From positions 1 through 64,000 of the forward strand of contig CAMWFQ010000024.1 of NCBI GenBank assembly GCA_947173495.1: a stretch of 64,000 nt of DNA, read 5' to 3'. Positions 26,854-37,076 of the stretch are shown here, in pieces (positions within the stretch are counted from its first letter, which is position 1; each line of letters starts with the position of its first letter). Position numbers and translations under genes: made by a program. Origin of the DNA: an uncultured Lachnospiraceae bacterium. GTDB lineage: Bacteria; Bacillota; Clostridia; Lachnospirales; Lachnospiraceae. The notes under the pieces were generated by a model. It did no database searches. It saw nothing but the letters and a program-made list of their open reading frames with translations, and was not told the origin of the DNA.

Positions 26854-27987
26854 ATGAAGAAAAAAATCTTATGTACCATTCTCAGCGCAGTAATGGCAGC
26901 ATCTCTTCTGGCAGGTTGTGGAAACAGTAAAGAAGAGCAGACAACAGCATCAGCAGTAGAGGAAACGGCAGCAGAGGATCAGGAGGAAGCCCCTGAAGCA
27001 GATGCGGCAGGCGGAGAGGAAGCAGAACCTGAGACAGATGCGGCAGGCGGTGGAACGTATGCACTGGTTACCAAATCCGCCGGTAATCCGTTTAATGAGA
27101 AGGAAGCGGAAGGTTTCCAGAAAGCCGTTGAAGCCATTGGAGGAACCGCTATTATCCAGCATCCTGAATCAGCGACAGCTGATGCGCAGATCACAGTGAT
27201 CCAGTCTCTGATCTCCCAGAATGTTGACAGTATCTGTATTGCGGCAAACGACGAGAATGCTCTTCAGGCAGCGCTTGAGGAAGCAGCGGCCGCCGGCATT
27301 AAGGTATGTTCGGTTGACTCTACTGTAAATGTGGCCAGTCGTCTGGTCCATGTAAACCAGGCGGGCGTTACGGAGATTGGCCAGTGTCTGGTAGATGCAG
27401 TATATGACATTACCGGCGGGGAAGGGCAGTGGGCAGTTCTTTCAGCAACATCCCAGGCTGCAAACCAGAACGCATGGATTGAATCCATGAAAGAGATCAT
27501 TGAAAGCGACTCTAAATATGCGGGTCTGGAGTTGGTAGAAGTTGCTTATGGCGATGACGAGCCTCAGAAGTCTACAGACGTTACACAGGCTCTCCTTCAG
27601 AATTACCCTGATCTTAAGGTGATCTGTGCGCCTACGACAGTAGGTATCGCAGCAGCGGCTAAGGTTCTTCAGGATCAGAATTCTTCTGTGAAGCTGACAG
27701 GCCTTGGACTTCCTTCTGAGATGGCTGAATATATCGGTGATGATGATGCGCATTCCTGTCCGTATATGTTCCTCTGGAACCCTATCGACTTGGGACGTCT
27801 TGGCGCTTATACTTCCGCAGCACTGGTGAACGGAGATATTACAGGTGCAGCCGGAGAGAAGTTCACGGCCGGAGACATGGGTGAGTATGAGATTGTGACA
27901 GCCGGCGATGGCGGCACAGAGATTATCCTTGGCGCACCTTTCGCATTTACGCCTGAGAACATTGAAGAGTGGAAGGTTGTTTATTAA
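26854..27987 (+). CDS. Sugar ABC transporter substrate-binding lipoprotein (rhamnose-binding-like)
   Basis: This 377-residue lipoprotein has lipobox LLAGC (C22) and an acidic Ala/Glu-rich linker (~25-66). A periplasmic-binding type-1 domain follows, starting TYALVTKSAGNPFNEKEAEG. The ligand is unproven: SNPF/QNVDSICIAANDENAL and the terminal FTPENIEEWKVVY fit the RhaS/LsrB group, so rhamnose, AI-2 or a related deoxysugar are candidates. It is the last gene of the operon, after a 66-nt gap with RBS GGGAGG, and is followed by a terminator. Confidence 0.9.
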   Translation: MKKKILCTILSAVMAASLLAGCGNSKEEQTTASAVEETAAEDQEEAPEADAAGGEEAEPETDAAGGGTYALVTKSAGNPFNEKEAEGFQKAVEAIGGTAIIQHPESATADAQITVIQSLISQNVDSICIAANDENALQAALEEAAAAGIKVCSVDSTVNVASRLVHVNQAGVTEIGQCLVDAVYDITGGEGQWAVLSATSQAANQNAWIESMKEIIESDSKYAGLELVEVAYGDDEPQKSTDVTQALLQNYPDLKVICAPTTVGIAAAAKVLQDQNSSVKLTGLGLPSEMAEYIGDDDAHSCPYMFLWNPIDLGRLGAYTSAALVNGDITGAAGEKFTAGDMGEYEIVTAGDGGTEIILGAPFAFTPENIEEWKVVY

Positions 27988-28012
27988 GGTTAAAAAATAA
28001 GGAATGGAAACA

Positions 28013-28045
28013 GAAAGGGGCTGCGCTTTGGCGCAGCCTCCTTTC
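28013..28045 (+). terminator. Intrinsic terminator after the CUT2 operon
   Basis: GAAAGGGGCTGCGC pairs with GCGCAGCCTCCTTTC (one mismatch bulge) around TTTG. GTTTT follows. It lies between convergent genes. Confidence 0.85.
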
Positions 28046-28048
28046 GTT

Positions 28049-30214
28049 TTATACTGCAGGACACTTCTGGCTGTGCTGCTTTTCCAGAAGGCAGGCGGAA
28101 AGTCTCCTGACAGTTAACCTGTGGTATCCTTCTTCCAATACCTGATATGTGGTTTCATTCTCATAAAGTCTGTAAGAACCTTTCGGGAGCTGAAGGGAAC
28201 AGGTGACGTCTTTCGTATGATAATTGATCAGAAACTGACCATAGTCCCCATCCCTGGACAGCCAGGCGGAGGTATGAAGGCTGTCGATAACAGTCTCATG
28301 AGCGTTTACCTTACAGTGGATGACAAACGGATCACAGGATATGGCAAGAGGCTTTACCATTTTCCCGGTATGCAGGTATTTTTTTCCGAATCCCTGACGC
28401 CAGCTGTTCAGATGCCGTACAAAGTTCTTGATATTTTGTTGATCAGGCAGTCCGCTTATGACATGCCGGCAATCCCAACACCAATCGATGTCACCGCTTT
28501 CAGTCAATATTATGGTGAGAAGATCGCCTGCAGAAAAAGAATACGCCAGACGCTCTAATACATTTTCCGGAGATTTGGCAAAGTCTATATGAGCCTGCGC
28601 CCAGACCTGATTCCCCATAAAGTTGTTTACATATTCATGATAGAGGTAAGCGTAAACAGGTACAGGACGGCCGACGGAATAATTAAGGTGGAAACGGTTA
28701 TCACTGAATAAAAGATAGGGGATATAACTCTCAGCCGCCGCGGATTCTGTTCCGATCAGCACCTGTCCGGTTTCCTTCTCTATTTCCTCAAGAAGATGTC
28801 TGACAGCATCCACCTGCCATTTGCCGGGAACCGGCGGATGGCCATGGCTCTGGCTGTAACAAAAATAGGAGGACCCTCCGTGCTGCTGATCCAGTAGCTG
28901 GATGTAATCAACGCCGGCTGAAACCATGTGCTTTACTTCAGAACGCAGTACGTCGGTTGTAAATTGTTGGGAGGGACACATATCATATCCGGCTCTGATA
29001 CCTGGGACAACCGCGCTTTCCATAAGCTCCTGACCGGGAGAAAGGCACATGATATCTTTCAGATTTTTTTCTTCAAATTCCGCTTCCCGGCGGTAATCAT
29101 CCACCAGCCGGCTGTACTGAGTCCAGCCGATACCGCTGCAGTATAATCCGATCAGATCTCCTCTTTCGTGCAGCGCATCAATAAATTTTTTTAATTCTGC
29201 TTCTCCGCCATAAGGCGGCCATACATAAGGAGGCGCCCAGGGGGCAGTTCCCTCCCAATGCATCAGCAAAACCAGTATTTTACTGCCTAATTCCTGTTCC
29301 AGCCGTTCAATATGCTCCAGGGCATTGCAGTAGGGATAGAGGCTGTTTGGCTCCATGACATCACAGTCATATGTGCCTCGAACCGGGTAGGCTACCACGA
29401 CGGGGGACTCCGAATACCAGTCCGGCAGGCGTTTGTTATCCGGAATAGATAGGAAGCCGTTGCTGCCGGACTCTTCGAACCATTCCCGGTAAATCTGTGC
29501 CGCATCCTGCCATTCTCCGGTAAAGGGCTTCATTACAGTCTCATATGGCATTTGATATTGTTCACCGTAATTTACTCCGCCATAATGGCGCATATGCAGC
29601 ATAACTCCGTTTCTATAAGAGTAAAAATCAATCCCTTTCAAATGAAAATTTCTGTCATGGGCGCCAAAGTACAAGCCTGAAACGTCATTGTAATAAGCCA
29701 TAAACTGAGTTTCTACGATAGCAGGATAAAGATGAGAGGTGGGGATACTGGGATATACAGGTTCCTCATAAGCATTTGCAGTTTCTTTAAATGACAAATC
29801 ATCTACAAGAACGCCTTCATTAAATCCCCACAAAATTCTGGATGTTCCGCCCTGATCTTTCAGATCATTGGGAACGGCAATTCTGGGAAAATCAACCCAT
29901 TCCACAGCAGTCTCCTCTTTGGGGCTGACAGAAATTTTCCACAAAATACTGTCTGCGATACGGGCGGATACTGTGGCAAATACAGAACCGTTTTGGTATT
30001 CACATTGAAAAGAAGATTCGTCAGAATTACAGCACTGGAGAGACATGTCCGCCACATCCATAATATCCTGTTGTCCGGATTTGTCTCTGAGCGCAAAACG
30101 GAAGAGAGTGACTCTCTCTCCAATATACTGCCGGGCGTTGTCTGAAAGAGAAAAAATCTCGCCCTTTTTTTCGTCAAACTGAAGGGAAAAGTTTGCCTTT
30201 TGTAAAGTGATCAT
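28049..30214 (-). CDS. DUF6259-type putative glycoside hydrolase
   Basis: This 721-residue cytosolic protein has an N-terminal beta-sandwich part (ITLQKANFSLQFDEKKGEIFSL) and a (beta/alpha)8-like middle. The middle has ILVLLMHWEGTAPWAPPYVWPP, GLYCSGIGWTQYSR, YIQLLDQQHGG and ILTESGDIDWCWDC segments. This matches the DUF6259 group linked to carbohydrate clusters in Clostridia. Acidic residues in LLDQQHG and IGTESAAAES could be catalytic, but no mechanism is assigned. ATG 30214 has a perfect CGGAGG RBS. It is convergent with the CUT2 operon and divergent from an AraC regulator, which is its likely controller. Confidence 0.75.
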   Translation of the reverse strand: MITLQKANFSLQFDEKKGEIFSLSDNARQYIGERVTLFRFALRDKSGQQDIMDVADMSLQCCNSDESSFQCEYQNGSVFATVSARIADSILWKISVSPKEETAVEWVDFPRIAVPNDLKDQGGTSRILWGFNEGVLVDDLSFKETANAYEEPVYPSIPTSHLYPAIVETQFMAYYNDVSGLYFGAHDRNFHLKGIDFYSYRNGVMLHMRHYGGVNYGEQYQMPYETVMKPFTGEWQDAAQIYREWFEESGSNGFLSIPDNKRLPDWYSESPVVVAYPVRGTYDCDVMEPNSLYPYCNALEHIERLEQELGSKILVLLMHWEGTAPWAPPYVWPPYGGEAELKKFIDALHERGDLIGLYCSGIGWTQYSRLVDDYRREAEFEEKNLKDIMCLSPGQELMESAVVPGIRAGYDMCPSQQFTTDVLRSEVKHMVSAGVDYIQLLDQQHGGSSYFCYSQSHGHPPVPGKWQVDAVRHLLEEIEKETGQVLIGTESAAAESYIPYLLFSDNRFHLNYSVGRPVPVYAYLYHEYVNNFMGNQVWAQAHIDFAKSPENVLERLAYSFSAGDLLTIILTESGDIDWCWDCRHVISGLPDQQNIKNFVRHLNSWRQGFGKKYLHTGKMVKPLAISCDPFVIHCKVNAHETVIDSLHTSAWLSRDGDYGQFLINYHTKDVTCSLQLPKGSYRLYENETTYQVLEEGYHRLTVRRLSACLLEKQHSQKCPAV

Positions 30215-30304
30215 ATACGTACCTCCGCTCTTCGTGGTCATAGGTTATTGTCAATATACGATTTTAGCAGATGGATTTCTTGCGATTTTTTACATTAAAC
30301 TGTG

Positions 30305-30349
30305 ATAATTTATTTTGTCGTTGTGGACAGAAATAATTTATGATACGAT
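30305..30349 (+). promoter_or_regulatory. Direct repeats and promoter between DUF6259 and araC-type gene
   Basis: ATAATTTAT occurs at 30305-30313 and 30333-30341 (28-bp period). The second copy lies in the spacer of a promoter: TTGTGG (30321-30326), 17 nt, TACGAT (30344-30349). The layout suits an AraC-type autoregulator acting on both divergent genes. Confidence 0.45.
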
Positions 30350-30386
30350 GCATAGGTGCATGTGTGATGTTTTTGGAGGTTAATTT

Positions 30387-31232
30387 ATGGATACACTGTA
30401 TCGCTGGCCGGCTCACAGGACGATTATTGAAGAATATAACATGGCGGTATGCGAAAGATATTTTGAGGAATATTCTCCGCCCCACTGGCACGAATTTTAT
30501 GAATTTGAATTGTATCTGACCGGTAACGGATCGACGAATATGAATGGAAAGGAATACCGGATTGTTCCCAACACGTTATGCTTTCTGACACCGACAGATT
30601 TTCATTCCTTCGGACCGGATCCGGGGAACCGCTTTCTGCAGATTACATTTACCTTCACGCCGGATTGCATAGAAGATTCTGTGATCAGTGAATTTATCAC
30701 GCTTTGCCATGGCTTTTTTACGACAATTGACGATGTGACGGCAAACCGTCTTGCATATATGACCAGATGCCTGTCTGCAGAAGTGTCAGCAAACGCATAC
30801 CTGAATAAAAAGTATATACAAAATATGATATCCTGTATTTTGATCGAGCTTTTGCGCCTGCAGAGGCAGGACACGGAGGCCTCTTTACGCTTTCATGCAC
30901 TGCCGTTTCCGGTGCAGAAAGCACTTTATTATATTCGGACACACTTTAAGGAACCGGTTACGTTGAATGAGGTATCCGAATTTGCGGGTTTTTCTTCCAA
31001 TTATATGAGCAAGGTCATACATGAAAGCCTGGGAATAGGGTTTAAGGAATATTTGACAGATCTGCGGTTGAATTATGCAAAGCAGCTTTTACTGCTTTCC
31101 AATGAATCGATAACGGATATTTCCTATTTTTCAGGATTTAATTCGTTATCCCATTTCCTCCATGTATTTAACAAGAAGTATAAGGAATCCCCTCTGCAGT
31201 TTCGAAAAAGAAACCGTACAGACAAAAGATAG
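30387..31232 (+). CDS. AraC-family transcriptional regulator (cupin-HTH)
   Basis: This 281-residue protein has an N-terminal cupin-like arm (PPHWHEFYEFELYLTGNGSTN) for ligand sensing and a C-terminal double HTH. The HTH reads VTLNEVSEFAGFSSNYMSKV, then ITDISYFSGFNSLSHFLHVFNKKYKESPLQFRK. It is likely to bind a sugar and regulate the divergent DUF6259 gene. RBS TTTTGGAGG. A terminator follows at 31253. Confidence 0.92.
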   Translation: MDTLYRWPAHRTIIEEYNMAVCERYFEEYSPPHWHEFYEFELYLTGNGSTNMNGKEYRIVPNTLCFLTPTDFHSFGPDPGNRFLQITFTFTPDCIEDSVISEFITLCHGFFTTIDDVTANRLAYMTRCLSAEVSANAYLNKKYIQNMISCILIELLRLQRQDTEASLRFHALPFPVQKALYYIRTHFKEPVTLNEVSEFAGFSSNYMSKVIHESLGIGFKEYLTDLRLNYAKQLLLLSNESITDISYFSGFNSLSHFLHVFNKKYKESPLQFRKRNRTDKR

Positions 31233-31252
31233 AAACAACAGCAGCAGGAGGA

Positions 31253-31283
31253 AAAAAGGCCGGAAATGAATCCGGCTTTTTTA
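31253..31283 (+). terminator. Intrinsic terminator
   Basis: AAAAGGCCGG pairs with CCGGCTTTTTT around AAATGAAT, followed by a T-run. Confidence 0.85.
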
Positions 31284-31427
31284 CATAAGAAATGACGAGG
31301 CAGGCAAAATAGATAAAAAAACACAACTTATTTGCAAAAAAGACAATTCTCAAAAGGAATAATATGATACCTTAAAAAATGCAGAATACAATTGATCAGG
31401 TGAATAAAGCATATGGAGAGGTGAAGT

Positions 31428-33491
31428 ATGAATACAGAAAAAATAAAAAAAGTACATATTGTATTTAAAACGCATCTGGATATAGGGTTCACGGATATGG
31501 CACAGACAGTGCTGGACTGTTATATGGACAAATATATTCCGCGTGCCCTTTTGCTGGCGAAAAGACTCAATACAGGGGAGAACAAGAAGTTTATCTGGAC
31601 AGTAGGGTCTTATCTGATTGACTATTGCAGAAAATATGGGACTGAAGAGCAAAGAAGTGCTCTGGATCATGCGATCAGAGAAGGGGACATCTGTTGGCAC
31701 GGGATTGCGTGCACAACACATACGGAGCTTTTGGATATGGATTTATTTCGATATAGCCTGGACATAGGGAAAAAGCTGGATGAGCAGTTTGGGAAAAAAA
31801 CGATTGCGGCAAAAATGACAGACGTACCGGGACATACGATTGCAATCGTAGATGCTTTGGCAGAGCGTGGAATAGGGTTTCTGCATATTGGTGTGAATGG
31901 AGGAAGCATGGTGCCGGAGGTCCCCGGGACATTTGTCTGGAGACATGGAGGAAAAAGTATTATTGTGCAATATTCATCGGAATACGGAGCAGCCGGCTAT
32001 GTGGAAGGAATGGATGAGGTATTGGAATTTGCGCATACGGCAGATAATATGGGACCTCAGTCAGAAGGGGAGATAGAAAGGGAAATAGAGAGAATAGGCA
32101 GGATTTATCCGGGCGCTGCAGTAGAGGCATCTACACTGGATCATTATGCCCGGAGCCTTCGTAAAATTAAGAATACACTTCCGGTTATACAGGAAGAAAT
32201 CGGTGACACATGGATTTATGGTATTGCATCAGACCCCTGGAAGACAGGAAGATATCGGGAATTGATACGTTTAAAGGACCAGTGGAAAGAAGAAAAGAGG
32301 TTTGATGAGACGACGCCGGGGTATCATGATTTTATGACACATCTTATGCTGATAGCAGAACATACCTGGGGGCTGGATTATAAAAAATATCTGGCAGATT
32401 TCAGAAACTGGTCGAAGGAAGACTTTAGCAAAGCGCGGATGGAGGATAGAACGTCACTGGAGCTTTTGACCAATCGGAATGCACAGCTGAAAGAGTTACT
32501 GGAAAAAGAGATCCAAAGCTACCGGCAGGGAATCTTTTCAGGCTCCTATTCTCACTATGAGAGCTCTCATGAGGAACAGAGACAATATTTGAAAAAGGCG
32601 ATAGAAAAGCTTCCGGAGGACTTAAAAGAACAGGCTTTGGAAGCAATGAGAAAAATGTCTCCGGTTTTATGTTCAGAAGAGGGAGAAATATTGTACCCGG
32701 GAAAAGAAACGGAAATACAGGGATGGAAAGTTCAGGTGGGAAATACGGGAGCATTGGTGCGTCTGGAGAAAGATTCAAAAGATTGGGCAAAGGATGGAGA
32801 AATTGGAATTTTTTCATATGAAACGTTTAATGCGCTGAATTGTGTGAATGATTATTATAGATACAGCCGGGATTTTTACAGGAACGGATGCTGGTCGGAA
32901 GCAGATTTATCCAAGCCGGGGCTGGAGTTTGTGGAAGATCTGGAGCACCGGAACTATGAATTTTTTGTACAGTCCATACGGAAAGGAAAGGACCGGCTGA
33001 CGATTGACCTGGGGGCCTGGGAGAATGCGAAAAAACGGTACGGGTGTCCTGGAAAAGCACAGATCATATATACATTTACGGATGAGAAAATAAATATAAA
33101 TCTTGCCTGGTTTGAAAAGGATGCAAACCGTATGCCGGAGGCTATGTGGTTTGGATTCCGACTTCATACGGAAAATCCAAACCGTTGGAAGATGCTCAAG
33201 ATGGGGACGGAAGTACATCCATTGAATGTGGTGAGAGGCGGGAATCGTCTGCAGCATTGCGCTCCGGTATTGCGCTATGAAGGCGCAGATGGGAAAGCGC
33301 TGATCAGGAGTATCCATGCTCCGCTGGTCAGTACAGGAGGCCGGAACCTGTATGGAGACTATCATGCAATGCCCGGCCTGGAGCAGGGATTTGCCTTTAA
33401 TCTGTTTAATAATAAATGGGGTACTAACTTTAAAATGTGGTGTGAAGATAACTGCCGTTTTGATTTTGAGCTGCAGCTAGAGGCATATTGA
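31428..33491 (+). CDS. DUF5054 (GH38-like) protein
   Basis: This 687-residue cytosolic protein starts KKVHIVFKTHLDIGFTDMAQ, the HxDIGFT metal/active-site pattern shared with the GH38 alpha-mannosidase N-terminal domain. Later segments include WHGIACTTHTELLDMD, AAKMTDVPGHTIAIVDAL, YAAEYG-like SSEYGAAGYVEG and AEHTWGLDYKKYL, fitting DUF5054. The Asp in MTDVPGH may be the nucleophile. The substrate is unknown. A YesNM pair and a CUT1 transporter follow on the same strand, so it probably degrades the imported glycan. Confidence 0.82.
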   Translation: MNTEKIKKVHIVFKTHLDIGFTDMAQTVLDCYMDKYIPRALLLAKRLNTGENKKFIWTVGSYLIDYCRKYGTEEQRSALDHAIREGDICWHGIACTTHTELLDMDLFRYSLDIGKKLDEQFGKKTIAAKMTDVPGHTIAIVDALAERGIGFLHIGVNGGSMVPEVPGTFVWRHGGKSIIVQYSSEYGAAGYVEGMDEVLEFAHTADNMGPQSEGEIEREIERIGRIYPGAAVEASTLDHYARSLRKIKNTLPVIQEEIGDTWIYGIASDPWKTGRYRELIRLKDQWKEEKRFDETTPGYHDFMTHLMLIAEHTWGLDYKKYLADFRNWSKEDFSKARMEDRTSLELLTNRNAQLKELLEKEIQSYRQGIFSGSYSHYESSHEEQRQYLKKAIEKLPEDLKEQALEAMRKMSPVLCSEEGEILYPGKETEIQGWKVQVGNTGALVRLEKDSKDWAKDGEIGIFSYETFNALNCVNDYYRYSRDFYRNGCWSEADLSKPGLEFVEDLEHRNYEFFVQSIRKGKDRLTIDLGAWENAKKRYGCPGKAQIIYTFTDEKININLAWFEKDANRMPEAMWFGFRLHTENPNRWKMLKMGTEVHPLNVVRGGNRLQHCAPVLRYEGADGKALIRSIHAPLVSTGGRNLYGDYHAMPGLEQGFAFNLFNNKWGTNFKMWCEDNCRFDFELQLEAY

Positions 33492-33500
33492 TCTTATAAA

Positions 33501-33529
33501 GAAATGCTGTCCGTGCAGGGCAGCATTTC
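33501..33529 (+). terminator. 9-bp hairpin after the DUF5054 gene
   Basis: GAAATGCTG pairs with CAGCATTTC around an 11-nt loop. No T-run follows, so it may protect the 3' end or only weaken read-through into the regulator gene. Confidence 0.5.
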
Positions 33530-33569
33530 CTGCGTAATGGAAAAATAAAAAATAAAAAAGGAGAGCTGG

Positions 33570-35162
33570 ATGTATACAGTATTGATCGTGGAGGATGAAC
33601 TGCTGGTGAGCGCCGGTCTTAAGAGTATGGTTCATTGGGCGGATATGGATATGGCGGTTATAGGGGAGGCCCGGAACGGAAAACAGGGATTGGAAAAATA
33701 CCGTCAGTTGAAACCGGATATGATTCTGACGGATATCAAAATGCCTGTGATGGATGGGCTGGAGATGATCACACAGATAAGAAAGGAAGATACAGAGACC
33801 AGAATCATCGTATTAACCTGTTACGAGGAGTTTGATCTGGTGCGGCAGGCATTTAAACTGGGGATATCGGACTATATTCTGAAACTTAAGATGTTGCCGG
33901 AGGAAATTGAACAGGTAATAAGTAAAGTATATGAGGAGATGATACAGAGCCAGACAAGAAGGAAAACGGAGGATAACAGGACGAATCAACCGGAGCGGAT
34001 GAATCACATAAGGAATCAGTGCAGAGATTATATCCTTCATGCATCCTGCGCAGTCCCCGGATTCGGAAAGATCTGGGGAAAGCTCGGGATGGAGGAGAGA
34101 GAAATGGCCGTATGTATGCTGGAAGTCTTTCCATACCAGCAAAAGCATCAGTCAAAAGAAGGGAAGCAGGAAGAAAAGACAGAAGCGGTAATACTGGATC
34201 TTCTTCAGGAGCTGGTCTCGAAAGATAATGGAGGACAGGTATGGCAGGAGAGGGAAAAAAGATATTTGATTGTACTTGGTATTCCCGACAGGAACGATCA
34301 ACAGAAGAGAGAAGCTTTTTTCAGGGATCTGACGTTCCGAATGCGAATTTTGATTCGTTCCCGCTTGAATCGAAATACAGTATTTGGATTCAGCTCTTTT
34401 ACAGATTTCCCGGAAGAATTACAAAGGCTGTATAGAGAGGCGGCAAAGGCGCTGGAAATGGCTGTTTTTCTGGGAGAGGATTTTCTAATTTATGGCGCTG
34501 TGGAAAACCAGCAGAAATATGAGAAGAAAACAGGTGACTTCTGGGAGCAAATGGAAAAGCTTGAGATTGTCACCGAAAGCTATCAGCAGAATGTAATGAA
34601 GGAAATTTCATTTATGAGAAATGGAGGTCTTTCCGAAAGCGCCGATGTGAAGGAAATACTGATTCGATGGATTCACTGGGTATCCTTTGACAGGGGAATC
34701 CAGAAAAAAGAAGTACTGAAATTTGCGCTGGAAACGGTCGAACAGATCCGATGCTCGGCTACATTGCAGGAAATGTATAAAATTATGGATGCATATTCCA
34801 GAGCGATGAAGCAGGGCGCGAAGGACACCAGTATGGTGAGCAGAGAGGTGGCCGAGACGATTTCCTATATTAAGCAGCATTACTGTGAATCAGATCTTTC
34901 GTTGTCAACAGCTGCCCGGAAAGCAGCAATGCATAAGGATTATTTAAGTAAACTTTTTAAACAGGAGACAGGAAGCGGTTTTTCTGAATATGTCAATATT
35001 CAGAGAATCAAGAAAGCGCAGGAGCTTCTGATTACAACGCATATGAAATCGTACGAGATTGCACAGGAGGTGGGCTTTCAGGATGAAAGCTATTTCAGCC
35101 GGGTATTCAAAAAATTTGTGGGTATCAGACCAAATGAGTATAAAAGGCGTGAGATGACATAA
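33570..35162 (+). CDS. YesN-type response regulator (REC-AraC)
   Basis: This 530-residue protein starts with the receiver domain MYTVLIVEDELLVSAGL, with phospho-Asp in DMILTDIKMPVMDG. It ends in an AraC double HTH (KDYLSKLFKQETGSGFSEYV ... EIAQEVGFQDESYFSRVFKKFVGIRPNEYKR). It is paired with the kinase 24 nt downstream and should control the CUT1 transporter that follows. Confidence 0.95.
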   Translation: MYTVLIVEDELLVSAGLKSMVHWADMDMAVIGEARNGKQGLEKYRQLKPDMILTDIKMPVMDGLEMITQIRKEDTETRIIVLTCYEEFDLVRQAFKLGISDYILKLKMLPEEIEQVISKVYEEMIQSQTRRKTEDNRTNQPERMNHIRNQCRDYILHASCAVPGFGKIWGKLGMEEREMAVCMLEVFPYQQKHQSKEGKQEEKTEAVILDLLQELVSKDNGGQVWQEREKRYLIVLGIPDRNDQQKREAFFRDLTFRMRILIRSRLNRNTVFGFSSFTDFPEELQRLYREAAKALEMAVFLGEDFLIYGAVENQQKYEKKTGDFWEQMEKLEIVTESYQQNVMKEISFMRNGGLSESADVKEILIRWIHWVSFDRGIQKKEVLKFALETVEQIRCSATLQEMYKIMDAYSRAMKQGAKDTSMVSREVAETISYIKQHYCESDLSLSTAARKAAMHKDYLSKLFKQETGSGFSEYVNIQRIKKAQELLITTHMKSYEIAQEVGFQDESYFSRVFKKFVGIRPNEYKRREMT

Positions 35163-35186
35163 AGGATTAAAGGAAGAGACGGATAA

Positions 35187-37007
35187 ATGAATTACACAAA
35201 AAATACAGGAAAACAGAGGCTTCTGCAAAAGTGGAAGGGTAAATTAGCAGTCTGGCTGGGAGTACTGATCCTTACTGTCAATTTGTCAGTGCTGCTGATG
35301 TGCTTTGGATTTCAATATGGAAAAGTGAAAAATATGCTGTTAAAAAAAGATGAAACGGACAATATTGAAAGGCTGATACAGGCGGAATATAATATTGGAC
35401 TCTTTTGCCAGCAGGTAGAGATCGTATCCCGAACGCTCTCCATGGATCTGAATTTGAAAAAACTCTCAAACAGCAGAAATATGTTTGACAGCGATTTGTT
35501 TTATCATGCAAGAGAGGTCCTCTCCCAGTTTGAAACAATGCAGTTTTATTATCCGTATATTCACAGTATATGCTATTACGGCAGGGATGGTCTGATACTG
35601 AAAACGATCAATGACAGGAAACAGGGAAACTGCCTGATAAAAGATGAGGAAAAAACAGACTGGTATTATTCTTCTGAAATCTGTCAGGCGGTCAGCAAAA
35701 GCAGACAAAAACTCAAATGGTTTGGCGGATATAAGGAAACGGATTTTGGATTCGAAGGAGGGGAAAATGACGGCATATATTATATGAGTGCAGCCAGAAA
35801 TATCATATCAGGAACAGGAACGCTGGTGATAAACATTGAAATGGATTACTTTTTGAATACTTTTTGTACCAACAGCACCCTGTTTTCAGGAAATATTTAT
35901 ATTGTAAATGAAAATAACCGGATCGTTGCAGCCAGAGAGAGGGAAAGCATTGGAAAGGAAAGAATCTTTGCAGAAGGGAAGTTGATTTATGACAGAACAG
36001 TTACCTCTTTAGAAGAAGGGGAAAATGGGAAATTTCAGGTGATCACTTATTTTCTTCCTGATCTGGGATGGCGCTTTGCCAGTGAAACGTCTATTGCAGA
36101 GGCCGCAAAGGAAAGTATTTACTTACGTAATATTTTATTGTGTTCCTGTCTGGTAAGCGTGGTTGTTTCGTTTGCACTTTCTGTATGGTGGGTTTCTGAA
36201 ATACTGAAGCCCCTGAATGAACTTACAGTGGTAATGCAAAAGGTAGGAAATGGGCAGCTGGGATGTGTTTATGAATCTCCCCCCAAAAATGAACTTGGCA
36301 TAGTGGCAGAACAGTTTAATCAAATGTCTGTGGATTTGAAAGAAATTTTTGAACAGAAGGAGAGAGTGGAGGAGGAGAAGAGGAAAATCGAGATGCAGAC
36401 TCTGCGCTCACAGATCAATCCGCATCTTATTTATAATACTCTGAATACGATCAAATGGATGGCAATCATTAATGAGGAAAGAAATATTGCGGAGAGCATC
36501 ACACTTCTGGCTGATTTTTTGAAACCGGTATTTAGAAATCAGGAGCTTTTGTGCAGTGTGAAAGAAGAACTGGAGTATGTTGAAAAGTATATAGCAATCA
36601 TGAATCTGCGGGGAACAGAAGGCTATCAGCTGGAGATTGCGGTTCCGGAGAAGTACTATGAGTATCGTATCATCCGCTTCCTGTTACAGCCGGTTGTGGA
36701 AAATGCCATACTGCATGGGCTTGCGGAGAGAGAATTTGGAAAAATTTCTATTTCCATAAAAATAGACAAGGATATGGTGATTCAGGTAAAAGATGACGGC
36801 GAAGGAATTGAAGAGAAAAAACTGAAAGAACTTCAGAAAAGACTGAAGGATATAAGCACTTCAGGGGGAAAGGAGATTGGCATCGAAAATGTCAATCGCA
36901 GAATAAAAGTTCAGTATGGGGATGAATATGGATTGGAACTGCAGAGCGAGCAGGGGAGAGGGACTGTCGTTACATTAAAGATAAAGCCGGAAATACAGAA
37001 AAAATAA
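35187..37007 (+). CDS. YesM-type sensor histidine kinase
   Basis: This 606-residue kinase has TM1 (~20-42), an extracellular sensor (~45-305), TM2 (~312-333), HAMP, then TLRSQINPHLIYNTLNTIKWMA with the phospho-His. The HATPase has FLLQPVVENAILHGL and VKDDGEGIEEKK. The usual NPHFLYN is NPHLIYN. It sits between the regulator and the transporter; a terminator-like hairpin follows. Confidence 0.94.
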   Translation: MNYTKNTGKQRLLQKWKGKLAVWLGVLILTVNLSVLLMCFGFQYGKVKNMLLKKDETDNIERLIQAEYNIGLFCQQVEIVSRTLSMDLNLKKLSNSRNMFDSDLFYHAREVLSQFETMQFYYPYIHSICYYGRDGLILKTINDRKQGNCLIKDEEKTDWYYSSEICQAVSKSRQKLKWFGGYKETDFGFEGGENDGIYYMSAARNIISGTGTLVINIEMDYFLNTFCTNSTLFSGNIYIVNENNRIVAARERESIGKERIFAEGKLIYDRTVTSLEEGENGKFQVITYFLPDLGWRFASETSIAEAAKESIYLRNILLCSCLVSVVVSFALSVWWVSEILKPLNELTVVMQKVGNGQLGCVYESPPKNELGIVAEQFNQMSVDLKEIFEQKERVEEEKRKIEMQTLRSQINPHLIYNTLNTIKWMAIINEERNIAESITLLADFLKPVFRNQELLCSVKEELEYVEKYIAIMNLRGTEGYQLEIAVPEKYYEYRIIRFLLQPVVENAILHGLAEREFGKISISIKIDKDMVIQVKDDGEGIEEKKLKELQKRLKDISTSGGKEIGIENVNRRIKVQYGDEYGLELQSEQGRGTVVTLKIKPEIQKK

Positions 37008-37026
37008 ATAGTACTAGAAAAAACAT

Positions 37027-37076
37027 AAAAGTTCGGTCAAATTGTGCAAATGATACAAGTTGGGCGAACTTTTTTC
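37027..37076 (+). terminator. Terminator after the YesNM pair
   Basis: AAAAGTTCG pairs with CGAACTTTT around a 29-nt loop, ending in six Ts. Confidence 0.6.
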
